NCBI GenBank assembly: GCA_017165825.1
Contig: CM029367.1
Span: 24,104,529 to 24,168,528 of the forward strand
Direction: 5' to 3'
From: Hepsetus odoe
Lineage: Eukaryota > Chordata > Actinopteri > Characiformes > Hepsetidae
DNA length: 64,000 nt
The first letter of the stretch is position 1; the number at the start of each line of letters is the position of its first letter. The translations under genes were made by a program, and so were the position numbers. Shown here piece by piece: positions 10,484 to 22,632 of the stretch. The notes under the pieces are model-generated. The model was not told the DNA's origin and did no database searches. It worked only from the letters and a program-made list of their open reading frames with translations.

Positions 10484-11639
10484 ACATTTTCTCAGTCACT
10501 TATCCTGAGTAGGATTGCAGATGGTTCCAGACAAAATGTGGAGAAACTTCTAGAATAGGTTCCCTGTCCTTTTTGCTGTTAGGTAACAATGCCACCCACT
10601 GTGCCAACATAAAAGCTTTGTATTCAATTATAAAATTGATATAATAAACATCAAAATATATCAGTTTTGCAGTAGAATTACATAAGCATGGCACTGACTC
10701 CATCAATCCTGAATACCAAGAACACAGAATAATTGTTTACAGAATAATGTGGCTCACAGTGGCACTTACCTTAATCAACTGAAATTAATATTTTGAGAAC
10801 ATAAAGAAGGTTTATTTGCCTAACTACTGGACAAGCTAAAGCTTTACTGAAACTTATCAGTTTCATTCGGCCCACATGCTGCCAAGAAATGATGCTAACG
10901 ACTTTGTCAGAAACTGGGTCCTGGAAAGCAGCTGCAGCCTAAACAGAACAAACCCAGTTTAACCAGAAATGTTGTTCAAACATTTCACATGGTAGTTTTG
11001 CATATGGGTCAGATGCGGACCATCATTTAAATGGCATGGCAAACTGTAAATGTGGCTGCTATGGATGGACAACTTTTTGCCAATGTTGCCATTGTCATCG
11101 TTAATCCATAACTTTAACCCAAATCTTTTTATCTTTTGTATCGTATGTTTGTGTTGTGGCAAGCAGCAATTAACCCATACTGTACAAATCCTGCTGAATC
11201 AGGACAGCAATGCACCTGCCATTTCTTCATCTGATGTAACCCATCAAAGCAGAAAACAAATGCAAGTCCCATGCAAGAATCTGGTGACATCTCTGGTCAG
11301 GTTGTAAGACCATGTCCTTCCAGCTGGAGATTTACCCCCATCATCAAGCAACTCTCCAGTATACATGTCTGTTCTTCCCTTTCACTCACTCGCCCTCTCC
11401 AGTTTACATGTTGCTCTACAGATGATGCCATTGCCCTGACAATGCAAACCACTCTCCCACATTTGGACTTGAACACCTAAGAGAAAATAGTGCTCAGCAA
11501 TTTCAGCTCAGACTAAACACCATCATCTCTGCCAAACCCATTACAAAGCTCAAAGACTTCATCTGTGCAACTGTAATCCAGACTTCCTGTCAACCAGACT
11601 CCAGGTGGTGAAAATAGGTAACAGTATCCACATTGTCTT

Positions 11640-12130
11640 TTAGAGCACAAAGGCTTCCCAAGGATGCATGCTTAGCTCCCACCTGTATGCCCTGTTTGTG
11701 CATGTCTGAGTTGCCAGGCATAACTCCAGCGTTGTCCAATTAGTTGATGACACAGCTATCCTAAGCCTCGTCCCAGATCAAGATTAAATGATTTACAGAC
11801 ATGAGGTAAGAGCTTTGTCAGCAACGTATGTCTCAACATCACCAAAACAAAGGGAGATGAGGAATTACTTGAAGCTTCAGGGGGTGGACACACTCCCTTT
11901 TACATCAATGGAGTCGAAGAGTAAGCTTTATTAAGTTCCACATGTGCAACTCACTGAGGACCCCACATGGAAATTCCACACCAGCACAGCTGTGAGATCT
12001 GCCTGTCAGTAACTGTAATCCCTCAAAAACTTTTTACCAACTCATACAGATGCCCCACAGCAAGCATTTGACTGGGTCCAATACCTGCTCTACTGAGGTC
12101 CTACAGAGAGTGGTGAGAACAGCAGACCTT
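11640..12130 (+). mobile_element. non-LTR retrotransposon reverse-transcriptase remnant
   Basis: Conceptual translation with frameshifts gives, in order: a GCMLSSHLYALFV segment, matching the QGCxLSPLLY motif of non-LTR RTs; then a VDDTAIL segment, matching the FADDTT catalytic box with its Asp pair retained; then LNITKTK, matching the LNxxKTKE segment; and finally VLQRVVRTAD, matching a conserved segment near the RT end. Stops and indels break every frame. The clade is not resolved. Poorly preserved related sequence may extend left to about 11250. Confidence 0.7.
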
Positions 12131-12164
12131 GTGACAGTGATTATCTGTCAGTGTGACATATATC

Positions 12165-12300
12165 CGCCCAGGGAGGTGGGGATGGTACCTTGCTCAAGGG
12201 TACCTCAGGGCAACCTACTGGTCTGGGATTCGAACACTGCCCCATTTTATAGACATCCGATTCTCAATGGGGCACCTAGAAGTCACAGTATCTGAGCAAG
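12165..12300 (-). repeat. SINE family A, truncated
   Basis: Reverse-orientation copy. On the + strand it reads ggtaccttgctcaagggtacctcagggcaacctactgg followed by a degenerate B box (gggattcgaacac), which is the complement of the family A body and head. Confidence 0.65.
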
Positions 12301-13345
12301 GCTCACAAAATGACATGTGTACTACAGTTACCCTGTTAGTTAGTCTGTTTACCAGGCTGCCATCTGGTAGGTGGTACTACAGCATTACTGTTATGGCCAT
12401 AGTTACAACATCATTTGCACATTATCATTATTGTCTCTGCATTTATTCTTCCCTAGTTATTCACATCCGATTCATTCTGCTACTTAAAATTCTTCCAGTA
12501 ACTGCCTGTCATCATGCTGAGTGATGAGGATAGAAAGTATTTAGCTGTGCATCACCACAAGCATTTTAATCTATGAACTTCTTAACTTAAGAGACTCCCC
12601 ATCGGTGGAGCTGAAGGAAAAAGGTTCATGTTATATTTCTAAATATATTTAATGGCATTATACAAAATGCATAACATGAAATAGCTTACCATCATCAGAG
12701 ATGTGTTACAGCCTAGCACACAAAAGACTCCTGGACACAAAAGGCTTTGGAGGCCCTCTGTTTATCTAATGTTTGTATCTGCATTGGGTTGTGTCATGTT
12801 GAGCCCTGTGATCAAGAGCCCCTAAAGCCCACTAACATAAATACATGTTGTATTCATGGTCAAGGAATTCTGAACACATGCTCATGTCAATGGCAGTTGA
12901 TTCTTGAAGATTTTAGCATTTGTTTAAAATAAATACCACTAAAATCCTACCCTGGCTCCATCATTCATATTGTGCTATTTATCGAAAGGCTCTTCTATAG
13001 CATCAATACACTGCACTTAAATTGTTCAAGTATTTGAAAATCTCTAGTGCTTTTACAGTGAGCTCCAAAGCTATTCCTACATATCAGCTATTTAAGGTCT
13101 TACAGCATTCTGTGTTAGTGTCTGTTGGTTCTTGCACCTACTACTCAATATGATTTCTGATATACTTCCAACCCTTCTGCTCATCCTTTCAAAGAAATCA
13201 GTGCCAAGGGTGCCATTTTGGAGCTCTGAGATCCCTGTGTATGGCTATAAATGATGAGAGAGGGATTTTAACCATCCTTTCAACAGCCAAGTGTGTGGGA
13301 GGAGGACTGCATACAAGAGACCAAAAGAGAAGGATAAGAGTTATA
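12301..13345. other. intergenic, nothing recognised
   Basis: No supported gene, and no repeat that I could match to another part of the window. Confidence 0.5.

Positions 13346-13346
<1 letters not shown>

Positions 13347-13417
<71 letters not shown>
13347..13417. repeat. (TG)n microsatellite, about 35 units
   Basis: A long uninterrupted TG run. The VCVCV/HTHTH open frames across it are artefacts of the dinucleotide. Confidence 0.98.
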
Positions 13418-13418
<1 letters not shown>

Positions 13419-13634
13419 CAGCTCCAGTATTATTATCGCCAGATGGACCACAGAGAGGTGTTCCTGCTTGGATGGGAAATTGAATCACTATGTGGGGTGA
13501 TACATGTACTGGCTATACATGCATTAGAGTGTGAAGAAGCACTTTTGAAGTACTAAGTTATTGGTTGTAATTATTGCCTCTAATTCCAATAAATGACACT
13601 GAAAAAGATATTCTATAAACAGTGAGCAGTAAAT

Positions 13635-13880
13635 TTGTCCTCTGTATTTAACCCCCTTACACTCACTCGTAGTGAACACACACACCAAGAACAGTAGGCT
13701 GCATTGCCTGTGTCTTAGGGGCAGATACTGGGTTAGGTGCCTTGCCCAAGGGCACTTCAGCCATGGATGCAGTGTTGTTCAGCCAACACTCACATTTTTC
13801 CTCCTTGTCTAGAGGATTAAACTCACGATTCTTTGGTTGCATGCACTATTTTCTAACCATTAGGCCATAGCTGCCAATAA
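13635..13880 (-). repeat. tRNA-derived SINE, reverse orientation
   Basis: On the - strand the element starts near 13880 with ggcagctatggcctaatggttag, a tRNA-like A-box region. A degenerate B box follows, then a body containing tgcccttgggcaaggcacct and ending in gtgttcactac near 13670. Confidence 0.65.
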
Positions 13881-14259
13881 AAGCAGTGGTACAGGACTGT
13901 GATCCTTGGATGCTGACATAAGAGCTGAGCTCATTACACACTAGCCACAAGAGACGCACACTCACCTCTATACGATTATTTAGTTTTCTGATTAACTAGC
14001 AAATAATCAACCAATGGCTTTATCTAAATGTCCATTCTAAATATAGCTATAAAGGTGTTTAAAGTCTTCTTGGCCTGTTATTAACATAGAACCTCTATTT
14101 AATGTGTAAGCTCTTTGACCTGGCCAGGAACTGACTCTGTTGATGGCCACACAAATTTTCACTCTGCTGTGAGAGCACAGAGAATGGAGTCCTTTTCCTT
14201 CTGTATGCATCTCAGCCTCAGCTTCCTTACATCCCATTTCAAAGTCTGTCAAACAGATG

Positions 14260-14291
14260 TCACACACACACACACACACACATACACACAC

Positions 14292-14344
<53 letters not shown>
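14260..14344. repeat. (CA)n microsatellite with TATA interruption
   Basis: Two CA blocks are separated by an ATATATA patch around 14294-14300; the second block is the longer. Confidence 0.97.
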
Positions 14345-14346
<2 letters not shown>

Positions 14347-14677
14347 TAGACATACACGGAGAAATCAATGACATTTCATTTTGGAATTTCATGCTTGACC
14401 TCACACTGGCCTAAATGCACATATTGTCAATGCTGGAACAAATCCTTAAAACCCTTCCCTTTTCCTTAAAAAAAGGAAAACATTGCAAATGAAACATTTA
14501 CATAACATTAATGAGGTTTCGCCCCAGCAGCAATAGCATACTCATTTGTTTCCACCCAGTCTCAAGCAATAAGTCACTGGGCTTTTGGGATTTGTATGTG
14601 TGTGATGAAGGTGTGATTGCTTGAAAAGTTATCAGACATCCTTGAATTAGCAGAAATAAAATAGAAGACTATTAAAT

Positions 14678-14855
14678 GGCGGTCGTGGGTTTGAGCCCGA
14701 GCCCACTAGATTACCCTGAGGTACCCTTGAACTAGCATTGGGTGTATGGCTACACTGTGTGTTTGGGTTAAATATATAGAAAGGATTTTGGTGTGGTTCA
14801 TGGTGTGCTATGTATTTTGTATTCACAATAACAAGTAGTCACTTTCACTTTAAGT
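14678..14855 (+). repeat. degenerate SINE family A
   Basis: The B box (gggtttgagcccga) is followed by ccctgaggtacccttgaact, a gtgtatggctacac block, a gggttaaat block and the terminal cacaataacaagtagtcactttcac. Confidence 0.65.
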
Positions 14856-15696
14856 GCATGTGTAATAACACATATAAGGAGTAGGAGTAAAACACACTCC
14901 TGAATCCATGATGTGACACAGAATAGTCATGTGATCCATTCTTACATCTCAACTAGAAGGCTTGTATGATGGAAATCTAGTGATCTAAAATCTAGTCTAC
15001 TAAATCAAATGCAGTTGTCTCTTGAAGTCTGTAATAACCTATTGCGATATGCATTTCCCATTGGACAGAGTGGACAAGAGCTTGCTCTGCACACTCATGG
15101 TCATAAATAACAACAATACTTGCATAAACCAATCAGCATGACCTTGAGTTCTACAACAGTAAAACAAAGACACGAACCATGTTAGTATTACTGTTAACAG
15201 GCCAGCTTTACTTCGTTAAAGTAAAGATGAATCACCCAGTACATCCTTTGGCTGACTGCTGACTTTGCAGGCCTGCGAATTCCTAGGAATAGTTGACTTT
15301 TCCTTTGGCCAGATAAAAGGTGACCTCAGAGTCTCCTCCTTTGCCCTCACACCAAGAGAGTCATGCTGAAACACTTTTGTGTTATTAACCTGAAACATCT
15401 GTAAAAGCCTCACTATAGCCATAACTTTACAATGTAAATGAAGCAGTAAGTTTTGACACTTTGGTGAGAAATACAATAACATGAAACTTTTTAGAATTCA
15501 CAAAATATTCAGACATAATTTCTCCAACTGATAAAATTGAAAGCTGGCACTCTGCTCTGACTGAGCACACCTGGGCTCATCAGGGCACAGGTGTGCTTCA
15601 TTGGGGGCTAGCTTTAAAAGAGTAATCTTAAAACATGCGTAATCTCAGTTGTAAAAGTGGCGCTTTAGTTTGTATCTTTGTTTATGTTCACTATAT

Positions 15697-15905
15697 ACAT
15701 TTACAGCATTTAGCAGACACTCTTATCCTAATTACAGGGAGCAACTCAGGGTTAAGGGTCTTGCTCAGGGACCCAGTGGTGGTAGTGCTAGAGGTGGGAT
15801 TCGAACCTGGGACCTCTTGATCCAGAGGTCCGTAGGCAAGTACCCTACCACTAGACCACCTATATGCCTACTAGACCACCTATGACCACTAGACCACCTA
15901 TGCCT
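15697..15905 (-). repeat. V-SINE-like tRNA-derived SINE, reverse orientation
   Basis: On the - strand the unit starts near 15850 with a ctagtggtagggtacttgcc head and a good B box (the gattcgaacc region). It ends with the strongly conserved tail ggataagagtgtctgctaaa near 15700. Three head-adjacent direct copies of ctagaccacctat lie at 15851, 15871 and 15889. Related + strand copies lie in btaf1 introns. Confidence 0.75.
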
Positions 15906-16177
15906 AATAAAGCTGAGAAGAAGCATCCCGGCTATGCATGTATGTCCTACCCACACCACCTTGGCGTTACAGTGTGTATGAGTTAAATTCAGAGGAAGCG
16001 TTTTTGTTGTGGTAAATCGAGTGTTGTGTTAACTGGTGAGATCTTCAGAAGTTAAGATTTTAGAAGCCCTACTGCAGTTGCGCCCCTTTGCCCCCAAAGA
16101 AGTTATGCAAATTGATGAACATAAAGAACATCCTTCAATGTCTTCAAATTTGAATGGTTATGTATTTGAATGGTTAT

Positions 16178-16430
16178 GGGGCAGCGGTGGCCTAGTGAAT
16201 AGGGTTTCCCTGATGGGAAAATTGGGGGTTCGAGTCCCTCACCAGAAGGTTGCCCTGAGGTACCCTTGAGCAAGGTACCGTCCCTGTCACTGCTCCCTGG
16301 GCACTTTCAATAGCTGCCCCCTGCTGCACGTGTATTTATGGGTGAAACGCAGAGGTTGAATTTCATTGTGTTGTGCTGTGCTGCGTTTCACAATGACAAG
16401 GGTAGTCACTTTCACTTTTTTCACTTTTAT
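16178..16430 (+). repeat. SINE family A, near full length
   Basis: This is the best-preserved copy. It has the head gcagcggtggcctagtgaat, the B box gggttcgagtccc, then ccctgaggtacccttgagca, a ctgctccctgggc block, ctgccccctgctgcac, gcagaggttgaatttc and a terminal acaatgacaagggtagtcac. The tail is (T)nCAC-rich. Confidence 0.85.
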
Positions 16431-17214
16431 TAACAAATATAAATTATATTATAGTAAATTATATATAAGAGAAATATATCTATAACTGGAACCTGTTATG
16501 AGAGAATATAGCCTTTAACAGGCACTGCTCCCTGGTTTATTACAGACACCACTGAACCATTTTATTTCATAATAACTGGTCTAGACCTTTCCTTGTGCTT
16601 TACTTACCTCTGTCTTTTGATTCGGTTTGGTATCTGGTGGATGACTGAGGTCAAACTAGTCTTTTCATCCACCTTAGATCACAATCTCTAAAGACTGTGT
16701 TGGCCTACAGTGGAACTTAAATTAAAGCTAAACTCATTTGCAGTCACAGAAAGTTGCCAACAGATTTTATTGAGCAAGAGCTCTGTAGACTCTGAAGAGA
16801 TCTGAAGAAGACAACGTTGTCATGACAACCATGCACTCTGTCTGTCTGGAGGAGTTTCTAATCCTGTAGAGAAAGTTGGACTCTTTTTGAGGACAATGAG
16901 GAATTAAGGGCTTGATGTTTGTTATAAAATGTTCAGCATACAGATATGTGTGACTGGAACTTTTTCAGACAAACTGAAACATCCATTCTTTCCTTTTTCT
17001 TTTTAAGAAAAGAGCCTGTTTTCTGTGCTGGTAAGTTTGAATTTAGACTGCTTACCCAAAGTCCCTGGGTTGTATGTTTCTCTTAAAGAACATAGAACAC
17101 TCATACACAGCACAGAACAGCACAGAGTCCTAGATATGACCAAGTTCATTTTTAATTCTTATCTGTTCAGTCTGTTTTTCCCTCTTTCATCCTCTGAGCG
17201 CTGTTCTACAGCCT
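16431..17214. other. intergenic, nothing recognised
   Basis: AT-rich sequence with no supported gene. Confidence 0.5.
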
Positions 17215-17435
17215 AAAAATCCCTGATCCTGCTTCGGTTTCCTCCCACCATCAAAAGACATGCACATCAGGTAGACTGGAGATGCTAAATTGACCTGGGG
17301 TGTGAGTATGTGTGAGTGTGTTTGTCTGTGTGTCTGCCCTGTAAGGACTGGTGACCTGTCCAGGGTAAGCACTGGGATAGGCTCCAGCAACCCCCGTGAC
17401 CCTAATTAGAACAAGTGGCTATGCAAATGAGTGAG
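17215..17435 (+). repeat. family B repeat copy
   Basis: It contains ggtttcctcccaccatca, a gtagactggagatgctaaatt block, a (TG)-rich middle, ggtgacctgtccagggtaag, ggctccagcaacccccgtga and the tail tagaacaagtggctatgcaa followed by atgagtgag. Confidence 0.75.
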
Positions 17436-19435
17436 AGTGAGTGTTTTAGCATACCTCAAAGAAAATGATCCTGATCCAAATTCTTTCAGTTTTATATATA
17501 AGCGGAGTGTAATTTAACTCATCAAATTTACAATCTCCAGATAAATTGGTAGGCTGAAATGTATATCATATATTTTGAACTGTGTTCTGCAGTGTAGTTG
17601 AACTAATGAGAACAGTGATCTGATTCTGTTTCCATTTCTGTTCATTCTGTGAGCGTGTAGTTTTTTTTAGGCCTTATGTCCTTCCAAAAGGAGCCAACAT
17701 GCAATATTAATGCATATTGATTCTTCTAGCAAACAGGCTTACTATCACCCAACAAACATAATAACACAAACAGTAATAACACTAAGAGATTGCTTTGTGG
17801 CTGGTTTCTTTCTCTGCAGCCCTTCACATCAGTGCTTTTGTCATTAGTTAATATTGCAATGGTGAGGTTAGCAGGTGCCTGGTGTATTAAAAACACCCCC
17901 AAATGAAAAAAAGTTGGGAAATGCAAAGAAGAAGAAGCAATAATGCTTAAATTTACTTTGACTTTTATTTAATTGCACACATAAATTGAAGAAGAACCCA
18001 AAATATATCATGTTTTGTCTGAGTGACTATATTTCATGTGTTACAATGCAACCATTTCTGCATTTCAGGCCTGCAATGCATTCTAAAAAAGTGTCTAAAA
18101 ATGTCAATGGCAACAAAAATGCCATTCTTTCTCACAACTGCTGAAAGATGTTTTGGCACTGAGGATATCAAAAGATTAAGTGTTTCAGGTTTTTTGGCCT
18201 ATTCTTGCTGCAACTAGTCTTAAAATGTGCAGCAGTACAGGCTTGTCATTGTTACATTAATCATCACTCACACCTTTTTTTGATAATTTGGAGATCCTTT
18301 GCACATCTTTACTCCTCAGAGAATCAACTTTATGTGGATAATGCTTTTATATTAAATCATAATAACAATCATCTTTTGGTATCACCTGTTTATAATCACA
18401 TCAATACTACATGTGTTGTAGGCCTAAAATACAGGACAACAAACAAAGCAAACAAAATAAAGATGTCCAGACAAAACATGACATTTCTTGAGTTCATGCA
18501 ATGAAAAAAAGTACATGTAAGAATAACTGTGTTTTTCTATTACTGTATTATTGTACTGTATTATTATTGTATTTTAGCTTTATAATCATGAAAATATATA
18601 TCCAAGCTGAAGACATATGGATGCAATGAAAATGTTTTGGATTAAAACATGCTTCTGGATATGCAATACAGCTGTTAGCAGATAAAGAATTACTGTTGTT
18701 TTTTTATTGATTTTACACAGTTCTTGGTTTTGCACTCCATTATGGACATGTTAAAGCAAAACTCCAGTCTCAGAGTAATAAAGTAGAATGTTCATCTGGT
18801 TCAGTAAGCCAACCTGAAGCTCAGTGAACATGCACATCCCTAACGAAATGGAAAACCTGAAGGCAAAAGCCCCTGAAGCAAGCGCAAACTGAATGCAGCT
18901 GATGGGATGCATTACAGGCTTAGCAGAGCATCACCAGGCTGGTAAAACTTATGGATCACAGACTTCAAACAGTTACCAGCAGTGAAGAGTCTGCAACCAA
19001 GTTATAAACAGTACTTTTATTCAGGATTATGGTCCTTTACCCAACAAATTTTGGTTTTCTAGAGTGAGAATGAAACTGAAATCTAACTGAAAAAAAATAG
19101 TACAGACTTCTTTAGACATACTCACAGTATGTTCATTGCTGGAAGTTTAACTGTTACGCTCACTTAGCCATTCTTGGCGTAAGCAAGAATTATTGCCACA
19201 ATGTTCCTACCCTTTCTGCTTCCATCTCTGCCTCCATTAATCTCACTGCTTTTCTGAAGAACAAAATTACTTTAGTAAGACCTTCAGAAAAACTGCATAT
19301 TGTTGCTTTTATGGTGATGGAAAAATGATTTTTAAATTTGAAATTAAAGCAGCTCTGACTGTTTGATCCTCTGCTACTTCCTAACCTGATAATATTATAT
19401 AATAAATACAAACAATGCTACATTAGAATTTCATA
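17436..19435. other. intergenic, no gene recognised
   Basis: A 2-kb AT-rich stretch. Short open frames lack any recognisable domain. I could not identify a mobile element, although old diverged copies would be invisible to me. Confidence 0.45.
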
Positions 19436-20632
19436 TATAGCTGTGGCCAAAAGGTCTGAGAATGATACAGATATTAATTTGCACAAAATTTGCTGCCTCA
19501 GTTTTAATGAATACAATGTGCATAAACTCCAAAATGTTTTAGAGTGATTGGATGAATTATTATTTGCAGTTATTTGCAAAGTCCCTCTTTGCCATGAAAA
19601 AAAACAAAACAAAACATTTTACAGCACAAAAGGACCTACATACATCATTTCAGTGTTCCTATTGTTAACACAGGTGAGAGTGTTGAGGAGGACAAGGCTG
19701 GAGATCACTCTGTCATGCTGATTGAGTTAGAATAGCAGTCTGGATGCTTTAAAAGGAGGGTGGTGAAAGCACAGCACAACATAACGAAATTCAACCTCTG
19801 CGTTTCACCCATTGAAAGCACCCAGGGAGCTGTTTCGGGGACAGTACCTTGCTCAAGGGTATCTCAGGGCAACCTACTGGTTAGGGAATCGAACCCACAA
19901 TCTTCCGATCCTGGGCAACTCCCTATTCACTAGGCCATCGGTGCTTGTAATCATTGTTCTTCCTCAGTCAACCATGGTTACCTGCAAGGAAACACGATTT
20001 ACACCCAAATCAACCATTTATCAGATCATCAAGAACTTTAAGAAAAGAGGTTCAGTTGTGGTGAAGAAGGTTTCAGGGTGCCCTAAAGTTGATTCAGCTA
20101 CAGGATTGGGGCTCCACCAGAGCAGCGCTTGCTCAAGAATGACAGCAGGTAGGTTTAAGTGCATCTGCACACACAGTGAGGTGAAGACTTTTGGAGGATG
20201 GCCTGGTGTCAAGAAGGAAAGCAAAGAAGCCACTTCTCCCCTTCTGCTGAGGACTGGGGCAAAGTCATTTTCTGGTTGTTTGGGGCATCCAGATAAAAAA
20301 CTGTCTGGAGAAGAAAAGGTGAGCGCTACCATCACTCCTGTGTCATGCCAACAGCAAAGTATCCTGAGACCATCCATATGTATGGTTACTTTTCAGCAAA
20401 GGGAGTGGGCTCACAACTTCTCCCAGCCATCCCAAAACGGTTTGATGAAGAACGATGCCTTTTCCAGCATGATGGAGCACTGTGCCATAAGGAAAACGTG
20501 ATAACCAGCTATGAAATGTTTGTAATTCTACTTCAGTTTAGAGCAAAAAAATCCGACAGAAAGATCTAAAAACACCAAAGCAGCAAACTTTGTGAAAACC
20601 AATACTTCTCAAAACTTTTGGCCAAAGCTGTA
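19436..20632 (+). mobile_element. Tc1/mariner element with nested SINE
   Basis: Terminal inverted repeats are visible. The left end reads agctgtggccaaaaggtc from 19438, and the right end reads cttttggccaaagctgtaca around 20615-20632. Between them lies decayed transposase. A helix-turn-helix region holds TPKSTIYQIIKNFKKRGSVV at about 20002-20061. Further on are YGYFSAKG and CLFQHDGALCHK, the second matching the conserved catalytic-Asp segment of Tc1-type transposases. A reverse SINE interrupts it at about 19762-19944. Frameshifts and an apparent deletion after the first codons leave it inactive. The 229-residue open frame across it is an accident of this mosaic. Confidence 0.85.
19775..19946 (-). 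repeat. SINE family A nested inside the Tc1-like element
   Basis: Reverse copy. On the + strand it reads gaaattcaacctctgcgttt, a cacccagggagctg block, gacagtaccttgctcaaggg, cagggcaacctactggttag, the B box complement (gaatcgaaccc), and cactaggccatcggtgc. The host sequence resumes with a repeated ggtgcttg-like junction, suggesting a short target duplication. Confidence 0.8.
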
Positions 20633-22215
20633 CATTACTATTCTCACTAATTAGAATTCCCAGTGTTCTCCATGTGGAGCCTCTATTTAAATTAAAAGGA
20701 ATAAGAGATCATGGTAGGGGGGTCTTAAATGCAGACAGAAGATTCAGCACATTTTAGAAGAAAGGGTGTAAATGTTGGCCAATTATACTTTAAACCAAAA
20801 GAGAGGGAGAAGTGATCAGAATAGCGGGTCCAGATTCTTTTTACAACATGTAGAGCGGAATGATGATGCTTCTCCCTGCTGAGAGAAGACAACATCTTAA
20901 TGCATATTGCTTAATGCATAACTCTCCCATGTTCACATGTGCAACTAGTGTTAATACTAAATGTCTATGATTTGTCTCAACCCTTATAAGAAAGCAATCA
21001 TGAAAAAATATGCCATTTTAATAAAAAACATATTCGTCTCATCTGGGAGCATTGCTCATCAAGTTCCAGCAGTCCCTGTGCCAGAACATGCTCTTGGCTG
21101 AACAGGGGATGGTGGGTGAACACCAACGCTGACAGGTTCAGATCCAGTTGCCAGAGCTACTCACTGTTCCCTCTTTCACAGACAGTCGAAGGATACACAG
21201 AAGAAGAGCGGGCTAAGTATAGCATGGAGACGCCAGAGGGTACAGCACTGAATGGCTTACGAGATTAGAGATCAAAGTGCAGAACTGTGAACCACAGACA
21301 GCGATGTTGTCAAAAGAGTTTGTACCCTTGACTTAAAAAAACAAACTAATTAATTAAAAACCCAGATCATAAGTACAATGACATTTATAAACATTTCCTT
21401 CTTCAACAATAACGAATAATGTCTCTTCTTGACAATAATGACTGACTAAAGGCTGGAGACCGCCTTGGCCAAGCAAACTGCATTTTTTTTAAATTAGTCT
21501 GAGCCTTATTGGCTTTTTTGTTGTTGTCTATGTGAAATGTCCCTTTTCTCCCCTTTATTGTTCGATGAAATTAAATTTTCTACTAATATGTCACAACACA
21601 TAGAGCCATTCCAGTTTCCTTCAGTGGCATTTATTGCCACAGTGCCAAAAAGTGTGCCCTGTCGCTATGGCTTTGGTGTTCTATATATATTTCCATTGCA
21701 TACAGCTTTAAGGCATTTGGTTAAAATGTAAATATGTTACAAAAAATAAACATGCAAACAGTATCAGTATGAATTCGTACTTAGCTGTTGTGTACATCTG
21801 ATTTCTTTTGCATCATCAGACACATCTGGAAAGAGAGTAGAGAAGTGTTGTCCTTTCTCTTAGAAATGTCTCTTGCTGTTAAGAGCTATCAGAAAGCTAG
21901 CGAGAGTGAAAACAACAAAAATAGCAGAAGTTACAGGGTCATTAAAGGTCTAAATATTAAAGGAATATATTCACCTAGTTAAGAGCAAATAGCATGTGCA
22001 AACAAACATAACAGTCTGCCTAATCCATTCAAAACATTTTGTCCTCAAAAAAAATTGCAATATGATTTATAGAATTATCTGCAGTGTAATTTAATCATAA
22101 GCAAGCAGAACTGACCATCATCATCAGCTGCACTACTGAGAAACTGTACAAGAGGTACAAACTCAAATTTGATTCGATTAATTAAGTGTTAATAAGTATG
22201 TGAATACATAATATA
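20633..22215. other. intergenic, no gene recognised
   Basis: AT-rich, with no supported gene or repeat that I could match. Confidence 0.45.
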
Positions 22216-22279
22216 TTAGTGATATATCCTTCATGAATACATTTATCTTAGTGATATATCCTTCATGAATACATTTATC
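22216..22279. repeat. perfect 32-bp tandem duplication
   Basis: Two identical 32-bp units lie side by side, at 22216-22247 and 22248-22279. Each starts with ttagtgatatatcc and ends with acatttatc. Confidence 0.95.
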
Positions 22280-22534
22280 ACACAAACATTATCAGACAAG
22301 AAGTGCAACACAATATTCCTTTAACATCCCTGATTTTGATTAAGCTCAGAATCTTTTCAAATATTTTATAGACAAGCAAACTAAGAGAAAAGTGAATGTG
22401 TAGTGAGAGTGTAGAGTCCGTTTAATTGGTTTAAACAAAGCTAACTAGCTAGACTAACAGTGTTAAAGAGTTAGAAATGCTGGTTTCATAATTCACTACC
22501 AATCTGGGCCCTGCCTTTCTTTGCCTTTCCCCCC

Positions 22535-22632
22535 TTGAGAGCTGGGGGACTCCAGCATCCTTGCGACCCTAATTAGGACAAGCGGATAAGAAAATGAATG
22601 AGTGAGTGGGTGAGCGAGTGAGTGAGTCTAAC
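22535..22632 (+). repeat. family B fragment with GAGT-rich tail
   Basis: Only the 3' end remains: gagctgggggactccagcat, then aattaggacaagcggataag, followed by a tail of GAGT-type repeats. Confidence 0.7.

Noticed and set aside
13198..14414. Several open frames of 68-106 codons
   Set aside because: They consist largely of HTHT or VCVC repeats from (CA)n/(TG)n microsatellites.
19812..20501. A 229-codon open frame
   Set aside because: It begins in the nested SINE and switches between frames of a decayed Tc1-like transposase, so it is not a host gene.
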